Assembly: GCA_024232355.1 (NCBI GenBank)
Contig: JAAEPW010000681.1
Span: 1-21,954 of the forward strand
Source of the DNA: Chloroflexota bacterium
GTDB taxonomy: Bacteria; Chloroflexota; Anaerolineae; B4-G1
Direction of reading: 5' to 3'
DNA: 21,954 nt
Below, one piece after another: positions 14,679 to 20,833 of this stretch (the first letter of the stretch is position 1; every line of letters starts with the position of its first letter). Made by a program: the position numbers and the translations under genes. The notes under the pieces are model-generated. The model saw nothing but the letters and a program-made list of their open reading frames with translations, did not search any database and was not told the DNA's origin.

Positions 14679-15254
14679 ATGCCTTACGAAATGGACACTG
14701 ACGATGGATTTAACCCCGAAGGGGGCAGCTACAACAATATCAGCGAATCAGGGACGTATCACGTTCACGTCACTGGCATTGACGAAGAGTCCGACGGAAA
14801 CGCAGTGGTTGTCGATTACGAAGTTCTCGGCGGACTACCGGACAGCCAGGTCGGCAAGACGTTTCGGGATTACTTCAACGACAGCCTGAAGGCTCGCGGC
14901 CGTATCGTCAACTTAATGCTGGGCGCCAAGCTCACGACTGTTGACGCCATGAAGGCTGCGAAAGACGAAGGGCGGCCGGTGATATTCGAGTTCTCGCAAC
15001 TCGTAGGCCGGGAGCTAATGATCGAAGTCGCGATGGAAGAATATCAAGGCAAAATCCGCCCGAAGTGTGGCTTCGGTATCTATGCCACCGACGACGATCG
15101 GGCGAAGGCTGTCTTGAACCAAGGCGCGTTAGGAGAAGGAACCGGCAGCACGGAAGCGGCGGCCGGTAGCACGGAAGCTAGCAAGGATGCAGCCACGGAG
15201 GGCGGCGGTGGCGGTGCCACGGAAGCCAAGGAAGACGACAACCTGTTCGGCTAG
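14679..15254 (+). CDS. SSB-like single-stranded DNA-binding protein
   Basis: This is a 191-aa protein with AGGAG 8 nt before its ATG. The N-terminal ~135 residues are beta-rich and fit an OB-fold (GTYHVHVTGIDEES, VVVDYEVLGGL, RELMIEVAMEEY), in the style of DUF669-like phage proteins. The last ~55 residues are Gly/Ala/Thr/Glu low complexity ending EAKEDDNLFG. That is an acidic tail with a terminal aromatic, as in SSB proteins, which use this tip to recruit partners. It directly follows the Sak4-like ATPase, the usual pairing. The OB-fold call rests on pattern and context, not on a strict motif. Confidence 0.65.
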   Translation: MPYEMDTDDGFNPEGGSYNNISESGTYHVHVTGIDEESDGNAVVVDYEVLGGLPDSQVGKTFRDYFNDSLKARGRIVNLMLGAKLTTVDAMKAAKDEGRPVIFEFSQLVGRELMIEVAMEEYQGKIRPKCGFGIYATDDDRAKAVLNQGALGEGTGSTEAAAGSTEASKDAATEGGGGGATEAKEDDNLFG

Positions 15255-15450
15255 GAGAACGACAGGGGGGCGTAGTAGTTCAACCGCTACCGCATGACAC
15301 ACTGGCCCCCCACCGGCCGGACAGCAGCAATGTTTCGCGGTTTCGTGTCTCCGCGATTGGGAACGCCATTGTTGTGGTGATTGATGGTCACGTCGTTCGA
15401 TGTGACGTCGTGCCACCGGCCGGTGGGTTTTTTAACCAAAGGAGAAGGAA
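15255..15450 (+). ncRNA. Structured non-coding segment, possible small RNA or leader
   Basis: These 196 nt show several strong pairing elements. GGGGGGC (15265-15271) pairs with GCCCCCC (15305-15311), with GTAG/CTAC inside. A hairpin TCACGTC-GTTC-GATGTGA follows near 15388. A direct repeat of CCACCGGCCGG occurs at 15310-15320 and 15413-15423. The segment ends in a terminator-like hairpin before the next gene's ribosome site. No coding frame is convincing. Whether it is a separate RNA or the leader of the next gene cannot be told. Confidence 0.4.
15413..15433 (+). terminator. Terminator-like hairpin with T-tract
   Basis: The perfect palindrome CCACCGGCCGGTGG (15413-15426) is followed by G and six T residues (15428-15433). 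This fits an intrinsic terminator with a 5-bp stem and GGCC loop. It ends the exonuclease-ATPase-SSB unit, 17 nt before the next start codon. Confidence 0.6.
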
Positions 15451-16425
15451 GTGAACGAAACAAGAGAGCGAATCGAGATCGGCGTTGAGAAAAGCGGCGA
15501 GGAGTTTGTGAAGCTCTCCCGTGACCTAAAGAGGGCCGCACAAAACTTGAGTCGCCGAAATGCCAGATATTTCATCGACCAATACTACTTGATCCAAGAC
15601 AAGCGGATTCGTGCTGCCAGTCAAGTACGCGAATGCAAGGCGGCCGGCGAACCGTGCGAGTTGGTGGATTGGATGTACGACGCCAATCGGCGACTGGAAG
15701 CGGCGGCACAAGTTGCACTAAGGGAGTACGTCAAGCAATACAAGGTCGGAAATTGGTTACTGGCCCAATACGGCATCGGCCCGGTAATCGCAGCAGCGGC
15801 ACTGGCCCACCTGGAGATCGAAGGCCGCCCAACTGTCGGGGCGTTTTGGCGGTTTGCCGGGCTCGACCCCACAAGCGTATGGAAGAAGAAAACAAAGCGA
15901 CCCTGGAACGCCCAACTCAAATCGATCATGGCGTTCAAAATGGGCGAATCGTTCGTGAAGTTCCACGGCCGGGAAAAATGCTACTACGGCCACTTGTGGA
16001 AGAAGCATAAAGATAAACTGTGGCTGCAAAACATGCAAGGTGCGTTTTCCAAAGCGGCCACGGCCGATGTGACCAGCGAAAAATATGACAAAAAAACGCA
16101 GGCTATCAAGTGGGTGCGCGGCGACTATTCGATTGAGGCCGTGCAAGCGTGGCTGGAGGTTGGCAAGAGTGAGAAGCCACCGGAGGTAAACGGGTCCGGT
16201 GTGCCCATGTTGCCGCCAGCACAAATACACGCCCGGGCCAGGCGGTGGACGGTCAAGCTATTTATGTCCCATTTGCATGAAGTGATGCACTGGGACTGGT
16301 ACGGCGAAGCACCACCGCATCCGTATATTTTCGAGCATCCCGGCGGAGACAAACACGTCCATTTATTGGCCCCGCCGTTGTGGCCGGGCGAGTATAAAGG
16401 GGCGTCGTTGCAGGAGATGAAATAG
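15451..16425 (+). CDS. IS110-type C-terminal (Transposase_20-like) domain protein without DEDD nuclease
   Basis: This is a 324-aa protein from a GTG with GGAGAAGG just upstream. The N-terminal ~100 residues are helical and probably coiled. A helix-hairpin-helix follows (WLLAQYGIGPVIAAAALAHL, about 102-121). Next come VGAFWRFAGLDPT (129-141) and PWNAQLKSIMAFKMGESFV (151-169). That order matches the C-terminal Transposase_20 domain of IS110/IS116/IS902 transposases (GIGP ... hxxFAGLxP ... LKxxL). The RuvC-like DEDD domain that does the chemistry in IS110 is absent, so a true transposase is unlikely. The protein probably binds DNA or RNA. Its last codons (GAAATAGCCA) already form part of the repeat array that follows. 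Confidence 0.6.
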   Translation: MNETRERIEIGVEKSGEEFVKLSRDLKRAAQNLSRRNARYFIDQYYLIQDKRIRAASQVRECKAAGEPCELVDWMYDANRRLEAAAQVALREYVKQYKVGNWLLAQYGIGPVIAAAALAHLEIEGRPTVGAFWRFAGLDPTSVWKKKTKRPWNAQLKSIMAFKMGESFVKFHGREKCYYGHLWKKHKDKLWLQNMQGAFSKAATADVTSEKYDKKTQAIKWVRGDYSIEAVQAWLEVGKSEKPPEVNGSGVPMLPPAQIHARARRWTVKLFMSHLHEVMHWDWYGEAPPHPYIFEHPGGDKHVHLLAPPLWPGEYKGASLQEMK

Positions 16426-17114
16426 CCAACACGGTGGAGAGTCCAGAACCGTTGAGCGAGCCAAGCTTGACGAGAGTACAAAACCGGTGAGCGAACCATG
16501 CCGAGCGAGAATCCATCAAGCTTGAGTGAGCCATCATATCGGAGAGTTCAAACAGGTGAGAGCGAACCAATGTCGCAGAGAGTCCAACCAGCTTGAGTAA
16601 GTCAATAATCGCGAGAGTTCAAAAAAGAAGAGCGAGCCACGTCGAGAAAGAATCCATTTCGGGTGAGCGAACCACGAGTGGAGAGAATCCAACTCAAAGG
16701 AGTGAGCCAATGAACACGATAATACAGCGATGACGAACGAGCCAAAAAACCAGAGAATCTAAAAGTCAAGAGCGAGCCATAGTCATCGAGAGTCCAGGGG
16801 CGACGAGTGAGCCATCGTAAATGAGAGTACAAATCACGGGAGTGAGCCACGTCCCAGGAGAGTTCAGAATATCGGAGCGAGCCAAATACGAAGAGAATCC
16901 AACCTGGTTGAGCGAGCCATTGTTCCGGAGAATCCATACTCGAAGAGCGAGTCACGACACAAGAGAGTCCAGAATATCGGAACGAGCTAAGAATGCTGAG
17001 AGTCCATGATCGAGGAGCGAACCATAAATAGAGAGAATCCAAATTAGAAGAGTGAGCCATGCACATTGAGAAACCAAACAAGTCGAGCGACCCTAAAAAC
17101 CAAAGAGTAACCAC
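16419..17114 (+). repeat. Alternating two-core repeat array, 35-nt period, about 19.5 units
   Basis: Core A (consensus GAGAGTCCA, 9 nt; variants GAGAATCCA, GAGAGTTCA, GAGAGTACA) and core B (GAGCGAGCCA, 10 nt; variants GAGTGAGCCA, GAGCGAACCA) alternate, each followed by an 8-nt variable spacer. Core A starts at 16437, 16472, 16507, 16542, then 16578 and every 35 nt to 17103. The only irregularity is one extra base, in the spacer at 16551-16559. Core B starts at 16454, 16489, 16524, 16560, then every 35 nt. A degenerate core B overlaps the stop codon of the previous gene, and the last degenerate core A (AAGAGTAAC) leads into the next ATG. Spacers differ nearly everywhere; GAATATCG recurs twice. 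No convincing gene lies here, and 35 is not a codon multiple. Confidence 0.9.
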
Positions 17115-17402
17115 ATGACAACCACCGACCAACAACCACCCCTGATCCCACTCCCCAAAACACCGGCCGAGCGACTAGCAGACGTTTTCGCAACCGCCCG
17201 GGCCGTTGTCGATCATTGCGATACCGCTCCAGGGAAGCTGAAGGAAAGGTTCGCGTATTCAGTCGATAAAGTGTTAGTGGTGGAGTTAAAAGCGGCACTG
17301 AAAGCGGTAGAGAGTATGGAGAAGGAAGAAACGAGAAGAGCGGAGAGGAAGGCTAAGGGGAAGAAGGCGATGGCGAAAGCAGGGACAAGACTGGGGCAAT
17401 GA
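17115..17402 (+). CDS. Small protein with basic Lys-rich tail, function unknown
   Basis: This is a 95-aa protein starting right at the end of the repeat array. GAG of the last array core is the nearest SD-like sequence, about 8 nt away. The N-terminus is Pro/Gln-rich (TTTDQQPPLIPLPKTP). The middle is helical (AERLADVFATARAVVDHCD, VDKVLVVELKAALKAVESME), and the tail is strongly basic (RRAERKAKGKKAMAKAG). A basic tail suggests nucleic-acid binding, possibly to the adjacent array (inference). A 19-codon frame from 17059 ends in TGA overlapping this ATG. The stop overlaps the next start (ATGA). Confidence 0.55.
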   Translation: MTTTDQQPPLIPLPKTPAERLADVFATARAVVDHCDTAPGKLKERFAYSVDKVLVVELKAALKAVESMEKEETRRAERKAKGKKAMAKAGTRLGQ

Positions 17403-17605
17403 CACAAGACACCCAAGGCAGCCAAGACACCCAAACAATTCCAATACTACAATTCGGCCCTCCACGATACTACGTTCCTATTTGTATCCGCTGGCCGTGG
17501 GGGTTTGTCGGGGGACCGAGTAGCTATCGTGAAGTAGAGGAAACAGAGAAAAACCGGGACACGATCATTATTGATAGCAAGGATGTGGTAAGACATGCGA
17601 AATAA
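17399..17605 (+). CDS. Small protein of unknown function
   Basis: This is a 68-aa frame beginning in an ATGA overlap and ending 11 nt inside the helicase gene. The N-terminus is polar (TQDTQGSQDTQT). It is followed by a Pro/Trp-rich stretch (FGPPRYYVPICIRWPWGFVGG) and a charged end (EVEETEKNRDTIIIDSKDVVRHAK). There is no clear ribosome site beyond coupling with the upstream gene. The family is not recognised. Its position between overlapping genes favours a real gene. Confidence 0.5.
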   Translation: MTQDTQGSQDTQTIPILQFGPPRYYVPICIRWPWGFVGGPSSYREVEETEKNRDTIIIDSKDVVRHAK

Positions 17606-19898
17606 CGGCAAGATTAACGGCACGATGACATACGATGCTTTCCTTGATGGGAAGATGCAACTCGACGGGCAGTCGGGATTCGATCCGGTGTGGATGCCGG
17701 AGTGGCTGTACGACTTCCAGCAGATGTTGACTACGTGGGCCATACAGAAAGGGAAGGCTGCAATCTTCGCGGACTGCGGCTGCGTAGCTGGCGAGACTAT
17801 ATTGCAGACACCAGATGGTGACATACGTATTGACGAAGCGGCAAGGCGAACGAAACCCATCGCTGTCTGGGCACTTGATTCGATGGGCAGGGCAACCCCA
17901 ACGACAGCATCAGCACCTTTCGCAAAAGGCGTTGCCGATCTCTGGGAGTTTCGATTGGCGTCTGGACGGTCTATCAGGGTAATGATGGATCATGTATTTC
18001 TTACTTCTTCGGGGTGGTCTTTTGCTTGCGACGTTTGTGTAGGTTCTTTGCTTGCCGTTTTCCGTTCAGCCTCATCTTCTTCATCCCTTCAGGCGACCAG
18101 TTCGGAACCTTCCCGGTTAGCTCATGCCGCAGGTGATCGGAATTGCGATTATACAGCCCCAGATTATCCGGGACGTTATTCTGCTTATTCTTATCCTTGT
18201 GATGGACAACTTCCTTCGGGTCAAGATAACGACCAAGCATGTTCTCCATTACGAGCCGATGCTCCCGCACATAGCCGCCGTTTGTCGAGTGTGGATGGTC
18301 GGGTTGGTGTATCAGGACATAACCATCCTTATCAATCATGCGTCCACCGTTCCAAGATGGATTGGCTTCGCCTTTCGGGAAGTTCCAATGTGGCTGTCTT
18401 GGAATGTTCAGTCTCTTCATTAGACTCCAGACGGCCTTATAATCCCTGCCGATTGCCTTCGCAATCTCAGTCGCCCGGACATCTTGCTTTGCAAGATCAC
18501 GAATCTGTTGAATGGTCTCTTCATCAAAAGTCAATGGTCGGCCTGTTCTCATCTGAACGTCCTTTCGTGTCTGTGGATTACGATACCGTTACCTCAATCC
18601 ATTATATCAGAACTGACACGTATTACGACATGAATGTCCCGGTTTTTGGGAATTATTTGGCTAATGGTGTATGGAACCACAATACCGGCAAAACGCCTAT
18701 GCAGTTGGTGTGGGCAGAGAATGTGACACGCAAGACTAACAAGCCGGTGTTGGTTATGACGCCGCTGGCCGTGTCGGCACAAACTCAACGAGAAGCCGAG
18801 AAGTTCGAGATAGAAGTCAACCGGTCCCGCGATGGTAAGCATAGCGGCGGTATCGTAATCACAAACTACGAGCGGCTTCATTACTTTGATCCGTCTGAGT
18901 TTGCTGGCGTGGTATGCGATGAGTCCAGCGCGATCAAGGCGTTTGACGGCAAGCGACGTAAGCAGGTTACCCGCTTTCTTTCCAAAATGCCCTATCGGTT
19001 GTTATGCACTGCCACCGCTGCTCCGAATGATTACATCGAATTGGGCACGTCGTCGGAAGCGTTGGGGTATCTTACGCAATCAGAAATGCTGGCAATGTTT
19101 TTCCGTAGCAGCGACAAGCAGCGGCACTCACTATTTAGGGAGGGCGATTTCTGGAACCGCGATAAGTGGTTTTTTCGGGCACATAGTCAAACACCGTTTT
19201 GGCGATGGGTGTGTTCCTGGGCCAGAGCATTACAGAAGCCAGAAGACCTGGGCTGCGATGGTGCGGCGTTTATTCTTCCAGAGCTAGAGATTCAGCAGCA
19301 TATTATCGAATCAACATGGTGCCCGCCTGGCGAGTTGTTCCCGAGGTTGGCCAAGACGTTAAGAGAACAGCGGGACGAACGGAAACGCACAATGCAAGAG
19401 CGGTGCGAAAAGGTAGCAGAGCTAGTGAAGCATGGTCGGTCTGCTGTGGTATGGTGTCAATACAATGCGGAAGGTGACATGCTGGAAAAGCTCATACCGG
19501 ACGCCGTACAAGTGGCAGGCAAGGATACTGACGAAGACAAGGAAGCCCGGCTAAATGCTTTCACGCTCGGCAATGAACGTGTGCTGGTCACGAAACCTAA
19601 AGTCGGGGCATGGGGCTTGAACTGGCAACACTGCGGGCATCAGGTTATGTTCCCAAGCCACTCGTTCGAGCAATACTACCAAGCCATCCGGCGGTCGTGG
19701 AGGTTCGGGCGAAAGAACCCGGTGCATGTGGACATTGTAACCACCAGCGGCGAGAGCGGAGTCACGGCGAATCTGCAAAAGAAACAGGATAAGGCGACCG
19801 CTATGTTCGCGTCACTCGTTGCCGAAATGAATAACGAGTATCTGGTAAAGACCGAAAACCAACACACTCAATCCCTAGAGGTACCCCCGTGGCTGTAA
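17595..19898 (+). CDS. SNF2-type helicase interrupted by an intein in Walker A
   Basis: The 767-aa precursor splices to a predicted 466-aa helicase, a normal size for phage SNF2-like helicases. The N-extein (residues 1-62) ends KAAIFADCG. The intein is residues 63-363. The C-extein resumes TGKTPMQLVWAE, rebuilding the ATP-binding loop DCGTGKT. Later motifs are VVCDESSAI (II, D442-E443), LCTATAAPN (III), VLVTKPKVGAWGLNW (V) and QAIRRSWRFGRKNP (VI, about 696-709), typical of superfamily 2. The ATPase should be inactive until splicing. GGTAAG and AAGGA lie before the ATG, which overlaps the previous gene. It likely acts in DNA replication or recombination, and it overlaps the methyltransferase by 10 nt. 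Confidence 0.9.
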   Translation: MRNNGKINGTMTYDAFLDGKMQLDGQSGFDPVWMPEWLYDFQQMLTTWAIQKGKAAIFADCGCVAGETILQTPDGDIRIDEAARRTKPIAVWALDSMGRATPTTASAPFAKGVADLWEFRLASGRSIRVMMDHVFLTSSGWSFACDVCVGSLLAVFRSASSSSSLQATSSEPSRLAHAAGDRNCDYTAPDYPGRYSAYSYPCDGQLPSGQDNDQACSPLRADAPAHSRRLSSVDGRVGVSGHNHPYQSCVHRSKMDWLRLSGSSNVAVLECSVSSLDSRRPYNPCRLPSQSQSPGHLALQDHESVEWSLHQKSMVGLFSSERPFVSVDYDTVTSIHYIRTDTYYDMNVPVFGNYLANGVWNHNTGKTPMQLVWAENVTRKTNKPVLVMTPLAVSAQTQREAEKFEIEVNRSRDGKHSGGIVITNYERLHYFDPSEFAGVVCDESSAIKAFDGKRRKQVTRFLSKMPYRLLCTATAAPNDYIELGTSSEALGYLTQSEMLAMFFRSSDKQRHSLFREGDFWNRDKWFFRAHSQTPFWRWVCSWARALQKPEDLGCDGAAFILPELEIQQHIIESTWCPPGELFPRLAKTLREQRDERKRTMQERCEKVAELVKHGRSAVVWCQYNAEGDMLEKLIPDAVQVAGKDTDEDKEARLNAFTLGNERVLVTKPKVGAWGLNWQHCGHQVMFPSHSFEQYYQAIRRSWRFGRKNPVHVDIVTTSGESGVTANLQKKQDKATAMFASLVAEMNNEYLVKTENQHTQSLEVPPWL
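18001..18552 (-). CDS. HNH homing endonuclease encoded antisense inside the intein
   Basis: This is a complete 183-aa gene on the strand opposite the intein. The N-terminal helix-turn-helix (about residues 9-50) reads ETIQQIRDLAKQDVRATEI and AKAIGRDYKAVWSLMKRLNI. The HNH core follows, YVREHRLVMENMLGRYL (H98) and EVVHHKDKNKQNNVPDNLGL (H117, H118, N126, N130), then NSDHLRHEL (H140, H143), as in phage HNH_3-type homing nucleases. The basic tail KRRKQKTTPKK is typical. AAAGGA lies 7 nt before the ATG, and a TGATATAAT promoter lies upstream. Its last ~20 codons are the antisense of the intein segment around block B. It should cleave intein-less helicase alleles and so spread the intein (inference). 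Confidence 0.9.
   Translation of the reverse strand: MRTGRPLTFDEETIQQIRDLAKQDVRATEIAKAIGRDYKAVWSLMKRLNIPRQPHWNFPKGEANPSWNGGRMIDKDGYVLIHQPDHPHSTNGGYVREHRLVMENMLGRYLDPKEVVHHKDKNKQNNVPDNLGLYNRNSDHLRHELTGKVPNWSPEGMKKMRLNGKRQAKNLHKRRKQKTTPKK
18601..18609 (-). promoter_or_regulatory. Extended -10 promoter for the antisense HNH gene
   Basis: Read on the minus strand, TGATATAAT gives a perfect TATAAT with the TG extension, which can function with a poor -35 box (none is clear here). Transcription would start near 18593, leaving about a 41-nt leader to the ATG at 18552 with its AAAGGA site. The promoter lies within codons of the intein's C-terminal splicing region. Confidence 0.6.
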
Positions 19899-20833
19899 TA
19901 GACCAACACGCTACCGATGATTATGCGGTCTGGAACGCGGACTGTATGGAAGTTCTACCGACGCTACCTGATGCCTCGGTTGGGCTGTCGGTATATTCAC
20001 CGCCGTTTCCCGAACTATACCAATACAGCAACGACCCGCGCGACATGTCGAACTGTGCGACGTATGAGGAAGGGTTGTTGCACTACCAGTTTATTGTCTC
20101 GCAGATTCACCGGCTTACGATGCCGGGGCGGATGACATGCGTGCATTGCATGGACTTGAAAAAGGGGACCATGTATCAGAACGACTTCCCCGGTGACATT
20201 GTACGGGCTCACCAAGAGGCTGGGTTCAACTTCGTTTGCCGTGTTACTATTTGGAAAGACCCGTGGCTGATTGCTCGGCGAACTCGGATGCGGTCCCTGA
20301 TGCACAAGACAATTGTTGAGGATTCGTCGAAGTGTCGAGTGGCCGGTCCTGATTATGTAATGATGTTCCGCAAGAGTGGTGAGAATCAGGAGCCCATTAC
20401 GCATAAGCGGGGATTTAAGACCTACGCAGGCGAGACACCTATCCCTCACGACCTGGTTGAGAAGTACGCCAATTTTAAGGGTGACCAAAAAAAGAATCGC
20501 ATGTCACATTGGATATGGCGGCAGTACGCTTCGCCAGTGTGGGGTGACATTCGCACCGGGCGGCTGATGCCATATATTGAAGCCCGAGAGAACGACGAAG
20601 AGAAGCACGTCTGCCCGTTACAGCTTGACGTAATCGAGCGATGCCTTACCTTGTGGTCGAATCCAGGCGACAAGGTGCTCAGTCCGTTTATGGGTGTCGG
20701 ATCGGAAGTGTATTGTGCTGTCGAAAACCGTCGTCGTGGCATCGGCATAGAGCTAAAATCCACATACTACAAGCAGGCCGTAAAGAACCTGGAGCTACTG
20801 GAAGTGCCGAAGGAAGGAACGCTGTTTGACTAA
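19889..20833 (+). CDS. DNA methyltransferase (SPPF, beta-class N4-cytosine/N6-adenine)
   Basis: This is a 314-aa protein from a GTG with AGAGGT 6 nt upstream, overlapping the helicase by 10 nt. The catalytic motif IV is SVYSPPFPELY (S37-F40), preceded by YAVWNADCMEVLPTLPDASV. The SAM-binding motif I comes at the C-terminal end (KVLSPFMGVGSEVYCAVENRRRGIGIEL, F267-G271). That is the motif order of beta-class enzymes. SPPF occurs in both N4-cytosine and N6-adenine members, so the modified base is undecided. The central ~150 residues form the target-recognition region. No restriction nuclease gene is near, so it is probably an orphan enzyme protecting or marking phage DNA. Confidence 0.85.
   Translation: MAVIDQHATDDYAVWNADCMEVLPTLPDASVGLSVYSPPFPELYQYSNDPRDMSNCATYEEGLLHYQFIVSQIHRLTMPGRMTCVHCMDLKKGTMYQNDFPGDIVRAHQEAGFNFVCRVTIWKDPWLIARRTRMRSLMHKTIVEDSSKCRVAGPDYVMMFRKSGENQEPITHKRGFKTYAGETPIPHDLVEKYANFKGDQKKNRMSHWIWRQYASPVWGDIRTGRLMPYIEARENDEEKHVCPLQLDVIERCLTLWSNPGDKVLSPFMGVGSEVYCAVENRRRGIGIELKSTYYKQAVKNLELLEVPKEGTLFD

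Larger units (their letters stand above)
17781..18683 (+). mobile_element. Intein (301 aa) in the helicase Walker A loop
   Basis: The boundaries are exact: Cys63 (TGC at 17781) begins block A, CVAGETILQTPDGDIRIDE. Block B is IRVMMDHVFLTSSGW, with the conserved His; the usual Thr before it is Met. Block F and the end are YYDMNVPVFGNYLANGVWNHN, with Asn363 (18681-18683) followed by Thr as the +1 extein nucleophile. Both ends of the Hint splicing fold are therefore intact. The roughly 170-residue centre (about 18060-18570) has no sense-strand homing endonuclease motif. It is instead Ser/Pro/His-rich, because it is the antisense of an HNH gene. Confidence 0.9.

Noticed and set aside
15265..15320. 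A tRNA gene
   Set aside because: A 7-bp acceptor-like stem and a TTCAA word are present, but only 33 nt lie between the stem halves, too short for D, anticodon and T arms.
16821..17009. A 62-aa plus-strand frame inside the array
   Set aside because: Its sequence is just the cores read in rotating frames (RVQ, SEP, ERA) with no independent sign of coding.
16419..17114. The array as a CRISPR locus
   Set aside because: Repeats are 9-10 nt and spacers 8 nt, far shorter than any CRISPR. There are two alternating cores instead of one repeat, and no cas genes are nearby.
16419..17114. The array as a CsrB-like sponge for the phage CsrA
   Set aside because: GGA occurs at about 10 of 39 core starts, only when the spacer happens to end in G, close to chance. 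The cores themselves do not contain GGA.
16602..17135. A 177-aa minus-strand open frame across the array
   Set aside because: It is open only because the reverse complements of both cores lack stops in every frame. The 35-nt period is not a codon multiple and no ribosome site precedes it.
18060..18570. An in-frame LAGLIDADG or HNH domain in the intein centre
   Set aside because: The sense translation is Ser/Pro-rich without any nuclease motif. The nuclease is on the other strand.
17781..18683. A group I or II intron with an ORF instead of an intein
   Set aside because: Protein-level splicing motifs (CVAGETI at the start, LANGVWNHN-T at the end) are intact and the frame is open throughout. 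Introns would not keep these.
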